Source of the DNA: Bog-473 sp963834405 | GTDB taxonomy: Bacteria > Actinomycetota > Acidimicrobiia > Acidimicrobiales > RAAP-2 | DNA length: 64,000 bases | Assembly: GCA_963834405.1 (NCBI GenBank) | Contig: CAWIBX010000003.1 | Location: forward strand, 124,001-188,000 | Direction: 5' to 3' | Shown: positions 46,994 to 56,525 of the stretch, piece by piece | Layout of the letters: each line of letters begins with the position of its first letter | How positions within the stretch are numbered: the stretch's first letter is position 1 | The notes under the pieces: generated by a model | What the model was told of the DNA's origin: nothing | The model's input: only the letters and a program-made list of their open reading frames with translations | The model's database searches: none | Made by a program: the position numbers and the translations under genes

Positions 46994-48132
46994 GCCGCTA
47001 CCCCTCTTCCGAGCAACTCCTCGAAGAGGCCGTCGCAGAGGCGGGCCACGACGATTTCGGTGCGGGTGACTTCCGCGAAGGGCTCGACGTGCTGCTCGAC
47101 AGCTTGGAGCGCGACGGTGATCTCGACCGTTCCACGGATGCCGGCGTGGTAGGCGATCTCCGCCGGCGCCTCGTGAACCGGCTCGAGGTCGAGGCGTGGT
47201 ACAGAGGGCACCCCGAGGTTGGCGAAGTGGTCATCGAAGGACCCGTCGACGTGAACGGACTGCCGCGAACAGGCACCACGGCGTTGGCCGACATGCTCTC
47301 GATCGACCAGCAGTTCCGTTGCCTTACCGGCTGGGAGCAGACCAAGCCGGTGCCACCCTCGGTTGCCGGCGAAGAGGCCGAAGACCCTCGTCGGCAGGCG
47401 TTCATCAGTATGCACGCGGGCCGCTCCGCCGAACAGAAAGCGATGCATATCGTCGAGATCGACGCGACGATGGAAGACACAGAGGTCCTCGGCATGGCGT
47501 TCCACGGACAGCAGATGACCCTGCCCGTGCCGGGATACCGAGCCTGGTGGCGCAAGGCGGACCTGAAGGAGACGTATGAATACCACCGGCGGGTGGTGAA
47601 GCTGCTGGGCTCACGCAAGCAGCCCCATCTGTGGCTGTTCAAGGCGCCACACCACAAGTTCCACCTCGAGGCGTTGTCGAAGGCTTACCCGGACATCCGG
47701 TTCGTCATGACGCACCGCGACCCGGCCAAAGTCGTGCCGTCCTACACGAGCCTGGTGTCGACCATCTTCCCACCCGCTGCCGGTGAACGCGACCTTCATG
47801 CCCTCGGCTCCGAAGTGAGCGAGCACCTCCGCGAGGGCATGGCACACGCCATCGCCGAACGGGCACGCATCGGCGAGGACCGTTTTCTCGACGTCCATCA
47901 CCGCGAGCTCGTCGCCGAACCACGAGCGACCGTCCGCCGCGTCTACGAGTGGCTCCAGCTCGAGCTGCGACCCGATGTGGCGCAGACGATCTTCGACTGG
48001 CAGGACGCCCACGCCATGGGCACCGAGGGACGCCACCGGTACACCGCCGAGCAATTCGGACTCAGCACTGACCGGATCCGACAGGACTACGACTTCTACA
48101 TCCGCCGCTTCGACGTGGCGCTGGAGGACTGA
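46990..48132 (+). CDS. Sulfotransferase-family protein
   Basis: A 380-residue protein. The PAPS 5'-phosphosulfate loop is NGLPRTGTTALADMLS, and a 3'-phosphate region FVMTHRDPAKVVPSYTSLVS follows. The middle has LWLFKAPHHKFHLEAL. Relatives in mycobacteria and marine actinobacteria sulfate lipids or sterols, though several lack proven activity. It is coupled by ATGA to the epimerase and ends one base before the DUF1214 start. Confidence 0.82.
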   Translation: MSRYPSSEQLLEEAVAEAGHDDFGAGDFREGLDVLLDSLERDGDLDRSTDAGVVGDLRRRLVNRLEVEAWYRGHPEVGEVVIEGPVDVNGLPRTGTTALADMLSIDQQFRCLTGWEQTKPVPPSVAGEEAEDPRRQAFISMHAGRSAEQKAMHIVEIDATMEDTEVLGMAFHGQQMTLPVPGYRAWWRKADLKETYEYHRRVVKLLGSRKQPHLWLFKAPHHKFHLEALSKAYPDIRFVMTHRDPAKVVPSYTSLVSTIFPPAAGERDLHALGSEVSEHLREGMAHAIAERARIGEDRFLDVHHRELVAEPRATVRRVYEWLQLELRPDVAQTIFDWQDAHAMGTEGRHRYTAEQFGLSTDRIRQDYDFYIRRFDVALED

Positions 48133-48133
48133 C

Positions 48134-49330
48134 ATGAGCACGCTGCCGACGTGGGACGACCAGATGGAGGCGCTCAAGGGCGTGGCTGACGAGCTCCTCG
48201 CCACGTGGCGACCCGATGGCGCTACAGAGGCCGAGGTGCAGGACATGAACAAGCTGGCGCTTTCGATCCTCGCCTGCGGTTACCTGTGCCACGTCTATAC
48301 CGACACTCGGCGGCCGGTGTTCATGCCCCTGTGGAACTTCGCCTGCAACCAGGGCGGCCCCGATCCCGACTACATCTACCTTTGCGCCGAGATCGATGGT
48401 GACGGCGTCTACGAGATCACCGGTCGGCGGGGCACAAATCGGTTCGTCGAGATCACCCAAGGGGCGCCGGGAATGATGCATAGCCTGCGGGCCCACGAGC
48501 GTCGGATGCGCTTCGAGGCGATCACCCACGAGCTCGATGACCTCACGATTGGCGAGGACGGCTCGTTCCGCGTGATCCTCAGCAGGGAGCGACCGGGCGG
48601 CTACGACGGCGACTGGTGGCAGCTCAACCCCGAGGCAGGAAAGCTTCTCATGCGCAAGTGCGCCTGTGACTGGAACAACGAACTCGACGCGCAAGTCGCG
48701 ATCAACCGCCTTGACGACGGAGGCGATGACATGTCTCCCGCCGATATCGCACGGCGGTTCTCCGAGATGGGCGACTGGATCAAGGGGATGATCACATTCG
48801 ACATGGAGCTCGTCCGCTACTACGAGGAGCACCACGGTGTGAACGTACTGACCCGCTCGCAGTGGATCCAGCAAGGCGGTGGACTCGCCACCAAGCAGGC
48901 CTACTACGACGGAATCCACCGTATCGAGGACGACGAGGCGCTGATCGTCGAGTTCCCCGTGCCCGACCCGTGTCGCTACTGGCAGATCCTCGTCGCCGAC
49001 GACCGCTTCGCCACCGTCGACTGGGTGAACCGCCAATCCAGCCTCAACGACGTCCAGGCTCGCCTCGACCCCGACGGTTGGTTTCGCGGCGTCGTGTCGA
49101 AGCACGACCCCGGGGTGCACAACTGGCTCGACAAGGCCGACTGGCCCTGGGGCATCCTCCAAGCCCGCTTCTACCAGGCCGACGAATATCCGGAGGCGAC
49201 TGTCACCAAGGTGACCGTGGACGATGTCCTCAAGCACCTGCCCGGCGGCACACCCATCGTCACCCGCGAGGAGCGTGCGGCTCAACTGCGTCATCGCCGC
49301 ATAGGCGCCCAAATGCGCCGCATCTGGTGA
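48134..49330 (+). CDS. DUF1214 domain protein
   Basis: A 398-residue protein, ATG at 48134. NFACNQGGPDPDYIYLCAEI, RGTNRFVEITQGAPGMMHSL and YWQILVADDRFATVDWVNRQ with DPGVHNWLDK are DUF1214 features. The family often sits beside DUF1254 and lipid genes; its biochemical role is unknown. Last gene of the epimerase-sulfotransferase operon. The insertion sequence starts about 110 bases downstream. Confidence 0.8.
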   Translation: MSTLPTWDDQMEALKGVADELLATWRPDGATEAEVQDMNKLALSILACGYLCHVYTDTRRPVFMPLWNFACNQGGPDPDYIYLCAEIDGDGVYEITGRRGTNRFVEITQGAPGMMHSLRAHERRMRFEAITHELDDLTIGEDGSFRVILSRERPGGYDGDWWQLNPEAGKLLMRKCACDWNNELDAQVAINRLDDGGDDMSPADIARRFSEMGDWIKGMITFDMELVRYYEEHHGVNVLTRSQWIQQGGGLATKQAYYDGIHRIEDDEALIVEFPVPDPCRYWQILVADDRFATVDWVNRQSSLNDVQARLDPDGWFRGVVSKHDPGVHNWLDKADWPWGILQARFYQADEYPEATVTKVTVDDVLKHLPGGTPIVTREERAAQLRHRRIGAQMRRIW

Positions 49331-49438
49331 GCTGCTCCACCGCCGGGAAGGGACTCGGCCTCTTGGTGACCAGGGCCGCCGACACGACGTCAGGGACAGG
49401 GTGGCGACGATCGAGGCGGATGAGCGGCCGCAACTAAC

Positions 49439-51220
49439 TACTTCGCCCTGAAAAAGTAGATCGGGTGCGGTTGCTCAGCTGTCTTGAGTAACCGCCGCGT
49501 GCGCCCATAGGCCCTCGCTCCGACCTCTCCGGTCGCTTTTGATCCCGTTTTCCGGCCGTTTCTGGCTCGGAGCGCGCGACGGGAGAGGGTCGGGGCAAGA
49601 TCAGGCGGGCGCTCGGTGCGTCGGTGGCGGGGGGCGCCCTGGTGGTCCGGTGAGGGTTCTCGCTCGTTGCCGTCGAGAAGACGCGAGGTCCTTGCTCTGT
49701 TCGCGTTCGTCGATCAGCACGGCGATCTTGGTGGCGTTGTGGGCGAGGACACCCCAGCCACACCATGAACGCGTCCCGTCGATGCCGTCGAGCATGGTGC
49801 GCTCCCAGCCCCAGGAGTGCTTGAGGTGTGAGATGCGGCCTTCGGATCCGGTGCGCCACTTGACGAGCTTGCGGAAGCGCCGTGCCGACTCGACCGCTTG
49901 GCGCTGAGCACCGGGGCGTCCCTTGCGCGGGATGGCGACGTGGTGCACGCCGAGGGCGTGGAGCTCGGCCTCTACCTTGGCCTCGCCATAGCCGCGATCG
50001 GCGGTCACGGATCTGGGCACCTTGCCCAGCAGTTCTTTGATGCGGCCGATGGCGGCGCCGAGCATGGGAGCGTCTGCTGGGTTGCCGACCTCGACGCGAT
50101 GGTCGAGCACGATGCCGTCGGCGTTGTCGGTGACCTGGGCCTTGTAGCCGAACTCGACGGGGCGCCCGAGGCGTCCCTTGGCGATAGGACGAGCGTCGGT
50201 GTCGTGGAGCGACACGATGCGCGTCGATCCGTCGGGGACTTCGCCGCCGAGGCGGGTGCGGGTCTGGATCACCACCGTCTCGAGCACCGAGATGGTGCGT
50301 TCGAGCTCGGCGACGAGCGCGCTGGCTTTGCCCGAGGCTCCCTTGCCGGCCCGACCCAGCGCCCGGCGGGCGTTGGTGGCGATGACCTGGGCGTCTTTGA
50401 TGCTCGCCTCGGCGATGGTGGCCAACTCGCCGGTGAGGGTGAGCACCTCGTCTTTGGCCTCGCCGCTGCGCCGTCTGAGCCACGCCGCGATCTGATGAGC
50501 GCGTTGGCGCACCGAACGGGTGCGGTCCCGAAAGCGGGTGCGCCGGGCCAGACCGAGGCTCTGGAGCGCGGCGACGGTCTTGGTGAGCTTGGCCACCCCT
50601 TTGGTGAGCAGACCCGAGTCGGTTGGGTAGGCGACGTTGGCCGGGACGACCGTGGTGTCGGCGCGCACCTTGTCGAGTCGCACCACGTGGGCCGCCCGCG
50701 CCTTGTGCACCAAGGCCTCGTTGAGCTGGTCGACGGCGCCGTCCCCACAGCGGGTGGTGATCTTCATCAGCGTGGACGGGTGCGGCACGGCATCGGTGAT
50801 CCCGACGCGGCAGAAACGCCGCCAGGTCAACGAGTCGGCTACCTCGGCACAGAGCGTCTCGAAGCCGAGCCGGTACCTGAAGCGCAAGAACATCATGCGC
50901 AGGTAGGTCTCCATCGGGATGGATGGCCGGCCGAGCACGGGGTCGAAGAAGGCGACGAAGGGCTCGAAGAAGACCGGGTCGTCGAGCAGGCGGTCGATCT
51001 GCGCGAGTCCTGGTGGCAGCGCCAAGAACTCGGGCGGGAGGATTGTCTCCCACAGGGTGGGCTGGGGGTCTACCTTGGTGCGCAACACGATGGCTCCATT
51101 CACTCCGGGAAGGGTGTGTGGAGCCATCGTTGTTTCATTCCGGTCCGAACGCGAGTACCCAACCTCCAAGAACGCGCTGGTCGCGAGCGATTTTCACATC
51201 TACTTTTTCAGGGCGAAGTA
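49439..51220. mobile_element. Insertion sequence with 23-bp terminal inverted repeats
   Basis: A 1.78-kb element. Perfect 23-bp inverted ends (TACTTCGCCCTGAAAAAGT plus GAT-type continuation) lie at 49439-49461 and 51198-51220. It carries one transposase on the minus strand. AACTA occurs at 49432-49436 and 51220-51224 and may be the target duplication, though the exact edge is ambiguous by a base or two. The right end abuts the stop codon of the next gene. Confidence 0.88.
49601..51127 (-). CDS. DDE transposase with DUF772-type N-terminal domain
   Basis: A 508-residue protein from ATG at 51127 (the frame is open to 51169 with a TTG). The N-terminal domain reads RPSIPMETYLRMMFLRFRYR and then LGFETLCAEVADSLTWRRF. 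The catalytic core has LDKVRADTTVVPANV (first Asp), SVTADRGYGEAK (second Asp) and GSEGRISHLKHSWGWERTML (Glu). The domain order fits the IS1182/ISNCY-like groups. There is no frameshift or internal stop, so the element may be active. Confidence 0.88.
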   Translation of the reverse strand: MAPHTLPGVNGAIVLRTKVDPQPTLWETILPPEFLALPPGLAQIDRLLDDPVFFEPFVAFFDPVLGRPSIPMETYLRMMFLRFRYRLGFETLCAEVADSLTWRRFCRVGITDAVPHPSTLMKITTRCGDGAVDQLNEALVHKARAAHVVRLDKVRADTTVVPANVAYPTDSGLLTKGVAKLTKTVAALQSLGLARRTRFRDRTRSVRQRAHQIAAWLRRRSGEAKDEVLTLTGELATIAEASIKDAQVIATNARRALGRAGKGASGKASALVAELERTISVLETVVIQTRTRLGGEVPDGSTRIVSLHDTDARPIAKGRLGRPVEFGYKAQVTDNADGIVLDHRVEVGNPADAPMLGAAIGRIKELLGKVPRSVTADRGYGEAKVEAELHALGVHHVAIPRKGRPGAQRQAVESARRFRKLVKWRTGSEGRISHLKHSWGWERTMLDGIDGTRSWCGWGVLAHNATKIAVLIDEREQSKDLASSRRQRARTLTGPPGRPPPPTHRAPA

Positions 51221-51221
51221 A

Positions 51222-51530
51222 CTAGCTGAGATACGTCATGATCGGGCCGACTGCGTCGTCGATCTTGAGCACAGGCGTGATCGTGAACGTCATGAACTCG
51301 TGGTAGGCCAAGACGTCTGCGTACGCAGCGCTCAGGTAGTCGTTCTCGCTCACCGTGTAACCGCCAGTACCATCGGCCTTGACGTAGTGAGCAATTTCTC
51401 CCGCGGTGGCCCCTCGCGTACCGAACTCGTCCATGAGCCGCTTCACCTCGCCCTTGGGCATATGTGGATTCAACTGGTACTCGGTGATGAACAGCGTGGC
51501 CGCACTCCTTCTGCTGCTATCCAAGTCCAC
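51222..51530 (-). CDS. Small DUF3303-like protein next to the insertion sequence
   Basis: A 102-residue frame. TLFITEYQLNPHMPKGEVKR, GEIAHYVKADGTGGYTVSEN and FMTFTITPVLKIDDAVGPIM resemble DUF3303-type small proteins. The natural start is unclear: ATG at 51530 gives an extra DLDSSRRSA leader, and an AGAAGGAG Shine-Dalgarno-like motif lies inside it. The stop (TAG at 51222-51224) lies exactly at the insertion-sequence edge. Confidence 0.5.
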   Translation of the reverse strand: MDLDSSRRSAATLFITEYQLNPHMPKGEVKRLMDEFGTRGATAGEIAHYVKADGTGGYTVSENDYLSAAYADVLAYHEFMTFTITPVLKIDDAVGPIMTYLS

Positions 51531-51711
51531 CTCTGGGTGGGCGAGGACGATGCTCTCGGAGTTGCATCATGGTTGAAACTGAGCACACTTTGGGCAACAT
51601 GACGGCGCAAGGGCACGAGCCCACCACAGAAACAAACGGACCCGGCCCTCGCGAGACTCACAACCGGTCAGGCAAAGCGCAAGATCGCAGCGAACCCACT
51701 TTCTTCGCTCA

Positions 51712-52143
51712 CTAGCTGGCCTGGGCTCTGGGTGGTTCGACCCGCTCCGCCATGGGGTCGCCGTGACGAAAGAGCACGCGCCACCGCCCGTCCTCGAACC
51801 GGTATCCCTGGCTGGCTCGGAGTGTCCGCTCCTCCACCTTCCCGTCGACCAGTCGGCTCATGTGCTCAAGGTCGAGGGTAAATCCGAGGTCTCCGGCGAC
51901 ACCGGTCAGTAGGTTCTCCGCGCTCCAGTTGCCGAAGTCCAGGTGTGAGGACGCCCAGGACAGGGAGGCACTTACGTCGTCCCATCCGACGGCGTGCGAG
52001 CCGGCCGCTCCCATGAGGACGACGTCGTCAGCTCGTGACCACAAGTCTTGGAAGGGTTCCGTGTGACCCGCGACCTGCTGGCTGACGGCACGTCTGCATT
52101 GGTCAACGAACTTGGGGAACTCCTCAACGGAGCCTTCTGACAT
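51712..52143 (-). CDS. SnoaL/NTF2-like protein
   Basis: A 143-residue protein. ATG at 52143 is chosen because AAAGGAG precedes it. FPKFVDQCRRAVSQQVAGHT, SHAVGWDDVSASLSWASSHL and SQGYRFEDGRWRVLFRHGDP fit a DUF4440/SnoaL-type NTF2-like fold. Probably a small hydrolase, isomerase or binding protein in the hydrolase-SDR cluster. Catalytic residues are not identifiable. Confidence 0.7.
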   Translation of the reverse strand: MSEGSVEEFPKFVDQCRRAVSQQVAGHTEPFQDLWSRADDVVLMGAAGSHAVGWDDVSASLSWASSHLDFGNWSAENLLTGVAGDLGFTLDLEHMSRLVDGKVEERTLRASQGYRFEDGRWRVLFRHGDPMAERVEPPRAQAS

Positions 52144-52193
52144 GCGAGCTCCTTTCAGATCCGGCAAATGAACGTGCCCTGCGCGACGGGTGA

Positions 52194-52985
52194 CTACTGG
52201 CTCTGCGTCAGGCCTCCGTCGATCACGTAGTCGGCTCCAGTGATGTTGGCGGCGCGATCACTGGCCAAGAACACGATGAGATCGGCGATTTCCTCTGGCC
52301 GTGTGAATCGACCCGTCGCCGTGTCTCGCACGGCCTGGTTCGCTATTTGATCGGGCGCGCCGCCGTGCGCCGCGGCCACGGTCTCGGCCACGCCTCCCTC
52401 TCCCAACCAGAGACCCGTTGCGACGGGACCTGCGCTCACCGAGTTCACCCGAACGCCCTGTGGCCCAAACTCCTTCGAGAGCGCCTTAGAAAAGTTGCGC
52501 AACGCCGCCTTGGCGGCGCTGTAGTCGATGACCAACGGGTCGGGGAGCGAAGCGTTGACCGAGACGTTGTTCACGATGCTCCCGCCGTGCCGGCCCACCA
52601 TGTGAGGAAGCAGTGCCCGCGTCGTACGAACGGCGATCATGAAGGTTAGGTTGAGCGTTTTCCACCAGTCATCGTCAGTAACGGACAAGAAGCCCTCGAG
52701 GCGAGGGGTCACCGCACCCGCATTGTTGACGAGAATGTCGACCGGGCCGTCGTTCGTCGCCGCGTCGACAAGATCCGATGGCCCGCTATCGGTCAAGAGG
52801 TCCACAGCTACTTGGACGACATTGCCGCTGTCCCGTAGGGCCTCCAGTTCCGGCGAGTTCTCACGCGAACTCGATACAACCGTGGCGCCCTCTGCCACTA
52901 GACGTGTCGCGACAGCAAGTCCGATCCCTCGGCTCGCTCCCGTCACCAGGGCACGCTTGCCAGCGAGTGCCAAGTCCATGTTCAA
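52194..52985 (-). CDS. Short-chain dehydrogenase/reductase
   Basis: A 263-residue classical SDR: ALVTGASRGIGLAVATRL, VDILVNNAGAVTP, VNNVSVNASLPDPLVIDYSA with Tyr and Lys (YSAAK), PGPVATG-like AGPVATGLWLG and FLASDRAANITGADYVIDGG. Full-length and in one frame. Coupled with the alpha/beta hydrolase upstream and the NTF2-like protein downstream, likely under the divergent LysR regulator. Confidence 0.88.
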   Translation of the reverse strand: MNMDLALAGKRALVTGASRGIGLAVATRLVAEGATVVSSSRENSPELEALRDSGNVVQVAVDLLTDSGPSDLVDAATNDGPVDILVNNAGAVTPRLEGFLSVTDDDWWKTLNLTFMIAVRTTRALLPHMVGRHGGSIVNNVSVNASLPDPLVIDYSAAKAALRNFSKALSKEFGPQGVRVNSVSAGPVATGLWLGEGGVAETVAAAHGGAPDQIANQAVRDTATGRFTRPEEIADLIVFLASDRAANITGADYVIDGGLTQSQ

Positions 52986-53015
52986 CTCCGATCGATCGCT
53001 CGAAACAACAGGTCG

Positions 53016-53813
53016 TCAGACGCCGTTTGCCTTCAGCCAATCGAGCACGGTGTCGGCGACGTCCTTCCATCCGCTGTCGATCGTCAAGGAGTGGCCACGG
53101 CCCTCGAACTGTTTGAGCTCGGTCACGGCGGTGGAGTCTCGATATTGCTTGAGCGTGGACCGGGTCACGACGTCGGGAACCGTGTGATCGGCCGTGCCGG
53201 AGATGAGAAGCAGGGGTCCACGATCCTCTTTCTTCGTGTCCACTTTTGCCGGCGAATGGAGCGAGAAATTGGCGACCGCAGCCTGGAAGAGCGGCTTGGC
53301 CGGAGAGGGGATGGTCCAACGATCTAAGAGCTCGTCGGACTCCTCCTCGGAGACTGCGTTGCCGAAGCCGAAACGAAACTCCTTTTGTGTGAGAGAGACC
53401 GCCTTGTGGATGTTCGCCGGGTTCCCGAGCGCCGGCAGTCCCGCTCGAAGTTGGGCGAGGGGAAGAGGCAGGACTCCTTTGATCTGTGCGGGATCGATGG
53501 CCACCCCGGCCTTCCCGCGGCCCTCACCGAGGAGCTTCTCCGCGATGAGACCACCGAAGGAATGGCCCACGATCACGGGCTCGTCGCCGAGCCCATTGAT
53601 GATCTCCGCCATGTGAGCGGTGATTTCGTCGATTCCGATGTTGGCGACCTCGTCAGGGTGCGCTCGAGCGTCTTCGACCGTGGCCGGCTCGTTGGGCCAG
53701 CTCGCGGCGAGCGGCTCGTAGCCGGCGTCCCGGAAGCGCTCGAGCCAGGGCGACCAGCTCGTTGCGTGCAACCAAAGTCCGTGGATGAAGACGGCGGGTC
53801 GGCCAGCGGTCAT
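53016..53813 (-). CDS. Alpha/beta hydrolase
   Basis: A 265-residue protein, ATG at 53813. Oxyanion segment VFIHGLWLHATSWSPW, nucleophile motif GHSFGGLIAEKLL with Ser, Asp in ISGTADHTVPDVV and His in EGRGHSLTIDSGW, so the triad is complete. Probably an esterase or lipase-like enzyme. First gene of the minus-strand cluster divergent from LysR. Confidence 0.85.
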   Translation of the reverse strand: MTAGRPAVFIHGLWLHATSWSPWLERFRDAGYEPLAASWPNEPATVEDARAHPDEVANIGIDEITAHMAEIINGLGDEPVIVGHSFGGLIAEKLLGEGRGKAGVAIDPAQIKGVLPLPLAQLRAGLPALGNPANIHKAVSLTQKEFRFGFGNAVSEEESDELLDRWTIPSPAKPLFQAAVANFSLHSPAKVDTKKEDRGPLLLISGTADHTVPDVVTRSTLKQYRDSTAVTELKQFEGRGHSLTIDSGWKDVADTVLDWLKANGV

Positions 53814-53905
53814 GGCATCTCCTCTCTTGGCGGCCCCACCAAGCCAACGCCACCGGACGTCGACTGTCCATGGCCTACGCGACGTCGATCGATAACCATC
53901 TCGAC

Positions 53906-53921
53906 ATGCGGCAGTCCGCAT
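53906..53921. promoter_or_regulatory. Inverted-repeat operator between hydrolase and LysR genes
   Basis: ATGCGG-CAGT-CCGCAT is a perfect 6-bp inverted repeat with a 4-base spacer, in the 172-base divergent region. Its size and T-N12-A spacing approach the LysR box (T-N11-A), and LysR regulators usually bind such a divergent region. Confidence 0.45.
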
Positions 53922-53985
53922 TGCGGAGTAGGGTCGACCACGGCGCTCCTCGCCTCCCTGCGCCCAGAGTCAAGCGGGGCTGAGC

Positions 53986-54999
53986 ATGGACCTCGACCTG
54001 CGGCTGGTGCGGTATTTCGTCGCCGTCGCCGATGAGCTTCACTTTGGTCGGGCCGCTGCCAAGCTCTATGTGAGCCAGCCGGCGCTCTCGAAGCAGATTC
54101 GAAAGCTCGAGGACCAGCTGGGCTCGCGTCTGTTCGTCCGGGACAGCCGTCACGTCGCACTGACGGCACGAGGCGAAGAGTTTCTGGTGAACGCGAGGCA
54201 GCTCCTGCGGCTGGCCGAGAAGATGCAACACGAGCCGGACGGCAACCGGGTTCGGATTGCTCACGTATTCGAGCTCTCTACCAGCCGGGAAGTTGCCGAC
54301 GCCTACTCGAGGGCCCGCCCGGAGGTGGCGTTGACCGAGCATGCGATGGACAGCGTCGCCCAATTGAACGCGCTTCTGGAGGATCGTTTGGACGTGGCGA
54401 TCCTGCGGGTGACGCCGGAGATGCAGCGCGACCATCCAAGTGGTTGGTTTCACACATTGCTGCGTCTCGAGCCGATGCGTTTGGTCGGGCGACCCGGAGA
54501 TCTCCCGCGCCCGACGGCCTCGTTCTACGAACGACCGGTTGAGGTGTTCGGAGATTCCCCGAGCTCCGGGTTCAATCCCGTGTACGCCAACTTCTTGACG
54601 GCACTCGAGCAGTTCTTGGGCATCTCGATGCAGTGGCTGGGAACGCCCGGCGCCTTCAGTCACTGCCTGGCCGCAATGCGCCGCTCCACCACCTTGGCCC
54701 TGTCGCTCGAGTTCGACAGCTACGCGGTTCGGTATGCCGCAGAGGGCCTGCCCATCTACACGCCGAAAGAAGTCGTGCCGCACTATCCCTGGTCGATCGC
54801 CTGGCGCGACGGCCAGCCCTCTCCGGCCACGGCCGACTTTCTCGAAATCGCACAGGAACTGGCCACCGCGCGTGATTGGCGATCCTTCGACGCACAGTGG
54901 GTGGCGCCCAGTTGGCTGCCACCTGACGATCCTGTCGCGGAGGAGTTGGGCCTCAATGGGCAAGCATCGGCGGAACGCCCGGATGGAGGGGCAAGCTGA
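53986..54999 (+). CDS. LysR-family regulator
   Basis: A 337-residue protein. The N-terminal winged helix LRLVRYFVAVADELHFGRAA, AKLYVSQPALSKQIRKLEDQ and ARQLLRLAEKM is followed by the periplasmic-binding-like effector domain (about 90-310). It is divergent from the hydrolase-SDR-NTF2 cluster, which it probably activates in response to a small ligand. Confidence 0.9.
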   Translation: MDLDLRLVRYFVAVADELHFGRAAAKLYVSQPALSKQIRKLEDQLGSRLFVRDSRHVALTARGEEFLVNARQLLRLAEKMQHEPDGNRVRIAHVFELSTSREVADAYSRARPEVALTEHAMDSVAQLNALLEDRLDVAILRVTPEMQRDHPSGWFHTLLRLEPMRLVGRPGDLPRPTASFYERPVEVFGDSPSSGFNPVYANFLTALEQFLGISMQWLGTPGAFSHCLAAMRRSTTLALSLEFDSYAVRYAAEGLPIYTPKEVVPHYPWSIAWRDGQPSPATADFLEIAQELATARDWRSFDAQWVAPSWLPPDDPVAEELGLNGQASAERPDGGAS

Positions 55000-55190
55000 A
55001 GACTCGTACTTGAAACACCTCAACACCGCGTGTCGCAGGCGAGGGCGTCGCGAAACCGAGTCCGCGGGCCGGCGCAACGAACCACCCATCCGTGTCTCCT
55101 GCAGTTAGGACGCTGGATGATTGGGCACGAAAGGCTCGCCCAGGAAGAACTCCAGCACTGAGCCGGATCGCGAGTCAGACTGCTCGTCCA

Positions 55191-56525
55191 ATGAGTCGTC
55201 CGAACACTCAATACGTGGCCATCGGAGATGCCGACGTTGCCTACCAGGTCCTCGGAGAGGGACCCTCCGACCTCCTCTTCTTCAACGGACTCGGCAGCCA
55301 CGTCGAGATGGCGTGGGAGGACCCCGACATTGCCGACTTCCTCAGACGGCTGGCGTCGTTACGCCGCTTGATCTTTCTCGATCGACGGGGGACAGGGGCA
55401 TCTGACGGTGTGCCGCGTAACGCCATCCCGACATGGGAGGAGTGGACGGAGGACATCGAGAGCGTCCTCAATGCGGTCGGGTCCGAGCAGACATCCATCC
55501 TCGCGACGGTCGATGGTGGCCCGATCGCGATCCTCTACGCCGCTGCACATCCCGAACGGGTCGATTCCCTCGTGCTGTGTAACACCACTGCTCGATATCT
55601 GATCGCTGACGACTACCCGATCGGTTTCACTCCTGAGGCGCTCGATTTCGTCATCGATTACCTCCGAACGAACTGGGGTACGCCGGAGTTCCTCTCGCTT
55701 GCTGGTGCAGCCGACCCGGAAGACCCAGTTCGCCGCGATGCCCTTGCTCGGCTTTTCCGGTCGTCGGTCACCCCGAGAACCGCGGCGGCACAGTACGACT
55801 ACCTGCTTCGGAACCTCGATGTTCGCCCGGTGCTCCCGCTCCTCCGAGTGCCCACGCTGGTCCTGAGCGCCGACAATCCAAGCTTTCTTCCCATTGCTCA
55901 TGGGCGTTATGTTGCGGAGCACATTGAAGGATCCAAGTTCGTCGCGCTACCGGGCGGCGACATGTTGATCTTCAGCCAACGGGACCTGATCTTCGACGAA
56001 GTGGCCGAGTTCTTGACGGGTACGAGACCGGTAACAGACATGGACAGAGTGCTGGTCTCCGTGCTCTTCACCGATATCGTCGGCTCAACTGAGCGTGCGG
56101 CCTCGCTGGGTGATCAACGGTGGCGCTCTCTGTTGGATCGCCATGATCAGATTATCCGCGAACAACTGAGAATCTTCCGAGGTCGGGAGGTGAACACGAC
56201 GGGAGACGGCTTCGTCGCTTCATTCGACGGTCCGGCTCGAGCTATCCGTTGTGCCCAGGTGATCGTCGATGCCACCAGAGCCCTCCATATCGAGGTGCGT
56301 ATGGGTCTCCACACGGGTGAGTGCGAGGTGAGAGGTAACGATCTGGGCGGTCTCGCCATTCACATCGCCGCTCGGATCGGTTCTTTGGCATCGCCGAACG
56401 AGGTTCTTGTCTCGAGCACCGTCAAGGACCTCGTGGTCGGCTCGGGCATCGAGTTTCGGGATCGTGGCGAACACGAGCTGAAGGGCGTCCCTGGGAGTTG
56501 GCGCCTGTTCCGCGTCGAGAACTGA
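55191..56525 (+). CDS. Alpha/beta-hydrolase-like domain fused to class III nucleotidyl cyclase
   Basis: A 444-residue protein from ATG at 55191 (an upstream GTG at 55092 would add 33 residues). Residues 8-280 are alpha/beta-hydrolase-like, but the nucleophile elbow reads ATVDGG with Val107 where Ser is expected. The usual catalytic His in the LPGxDH region is Met258 (LPGGDM). The cyclase domain (about 288-444) keeps both metal Asp in LFTDIVGST and TGDGF, and HIAARIG. It likely makes cAMP or a related nucleotide while the first domain acts as a ligand sensor. Confidence 0.82.
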   Translation: MSRPNTQYVAIGDADVAYQVLGEGPSDLLFFNGLGSHVEMAWEDPDIADFLRRLASLRRLIFLDRRGTGASDGVPRNAIPTWEEWTEDIESVLNAVGSEQTSILATVDGGPIAILYAAAHPERVDSLVLCNTTARYLIADDYPIGFTPEALDFVIDYLRTNWGTPEFLSLAGAADPEDPVRRDALARLFRSSVTPRTAAAQYDYLLRNLDVRPVLPLLRVPTLVLSADNPSFLPIAHGRYVAEHIEGSKFVALPGGDMLIFSQRDLIFDEVAEFLTGTRPVTDMDRVLVSVLFTDIVGSTERAASLGDQRWRSLLDRHDQIIREQLRIFRGREVNTTGDGFVASFDGPARAIRCAQVIVDATRALHIEVRMGLHTGECEVRGNDLGGLAIHIAARIGSLASPNEVLVSSTVKDLVVGSGIEFRDRGEHELKGVPGSWRLFRVEN

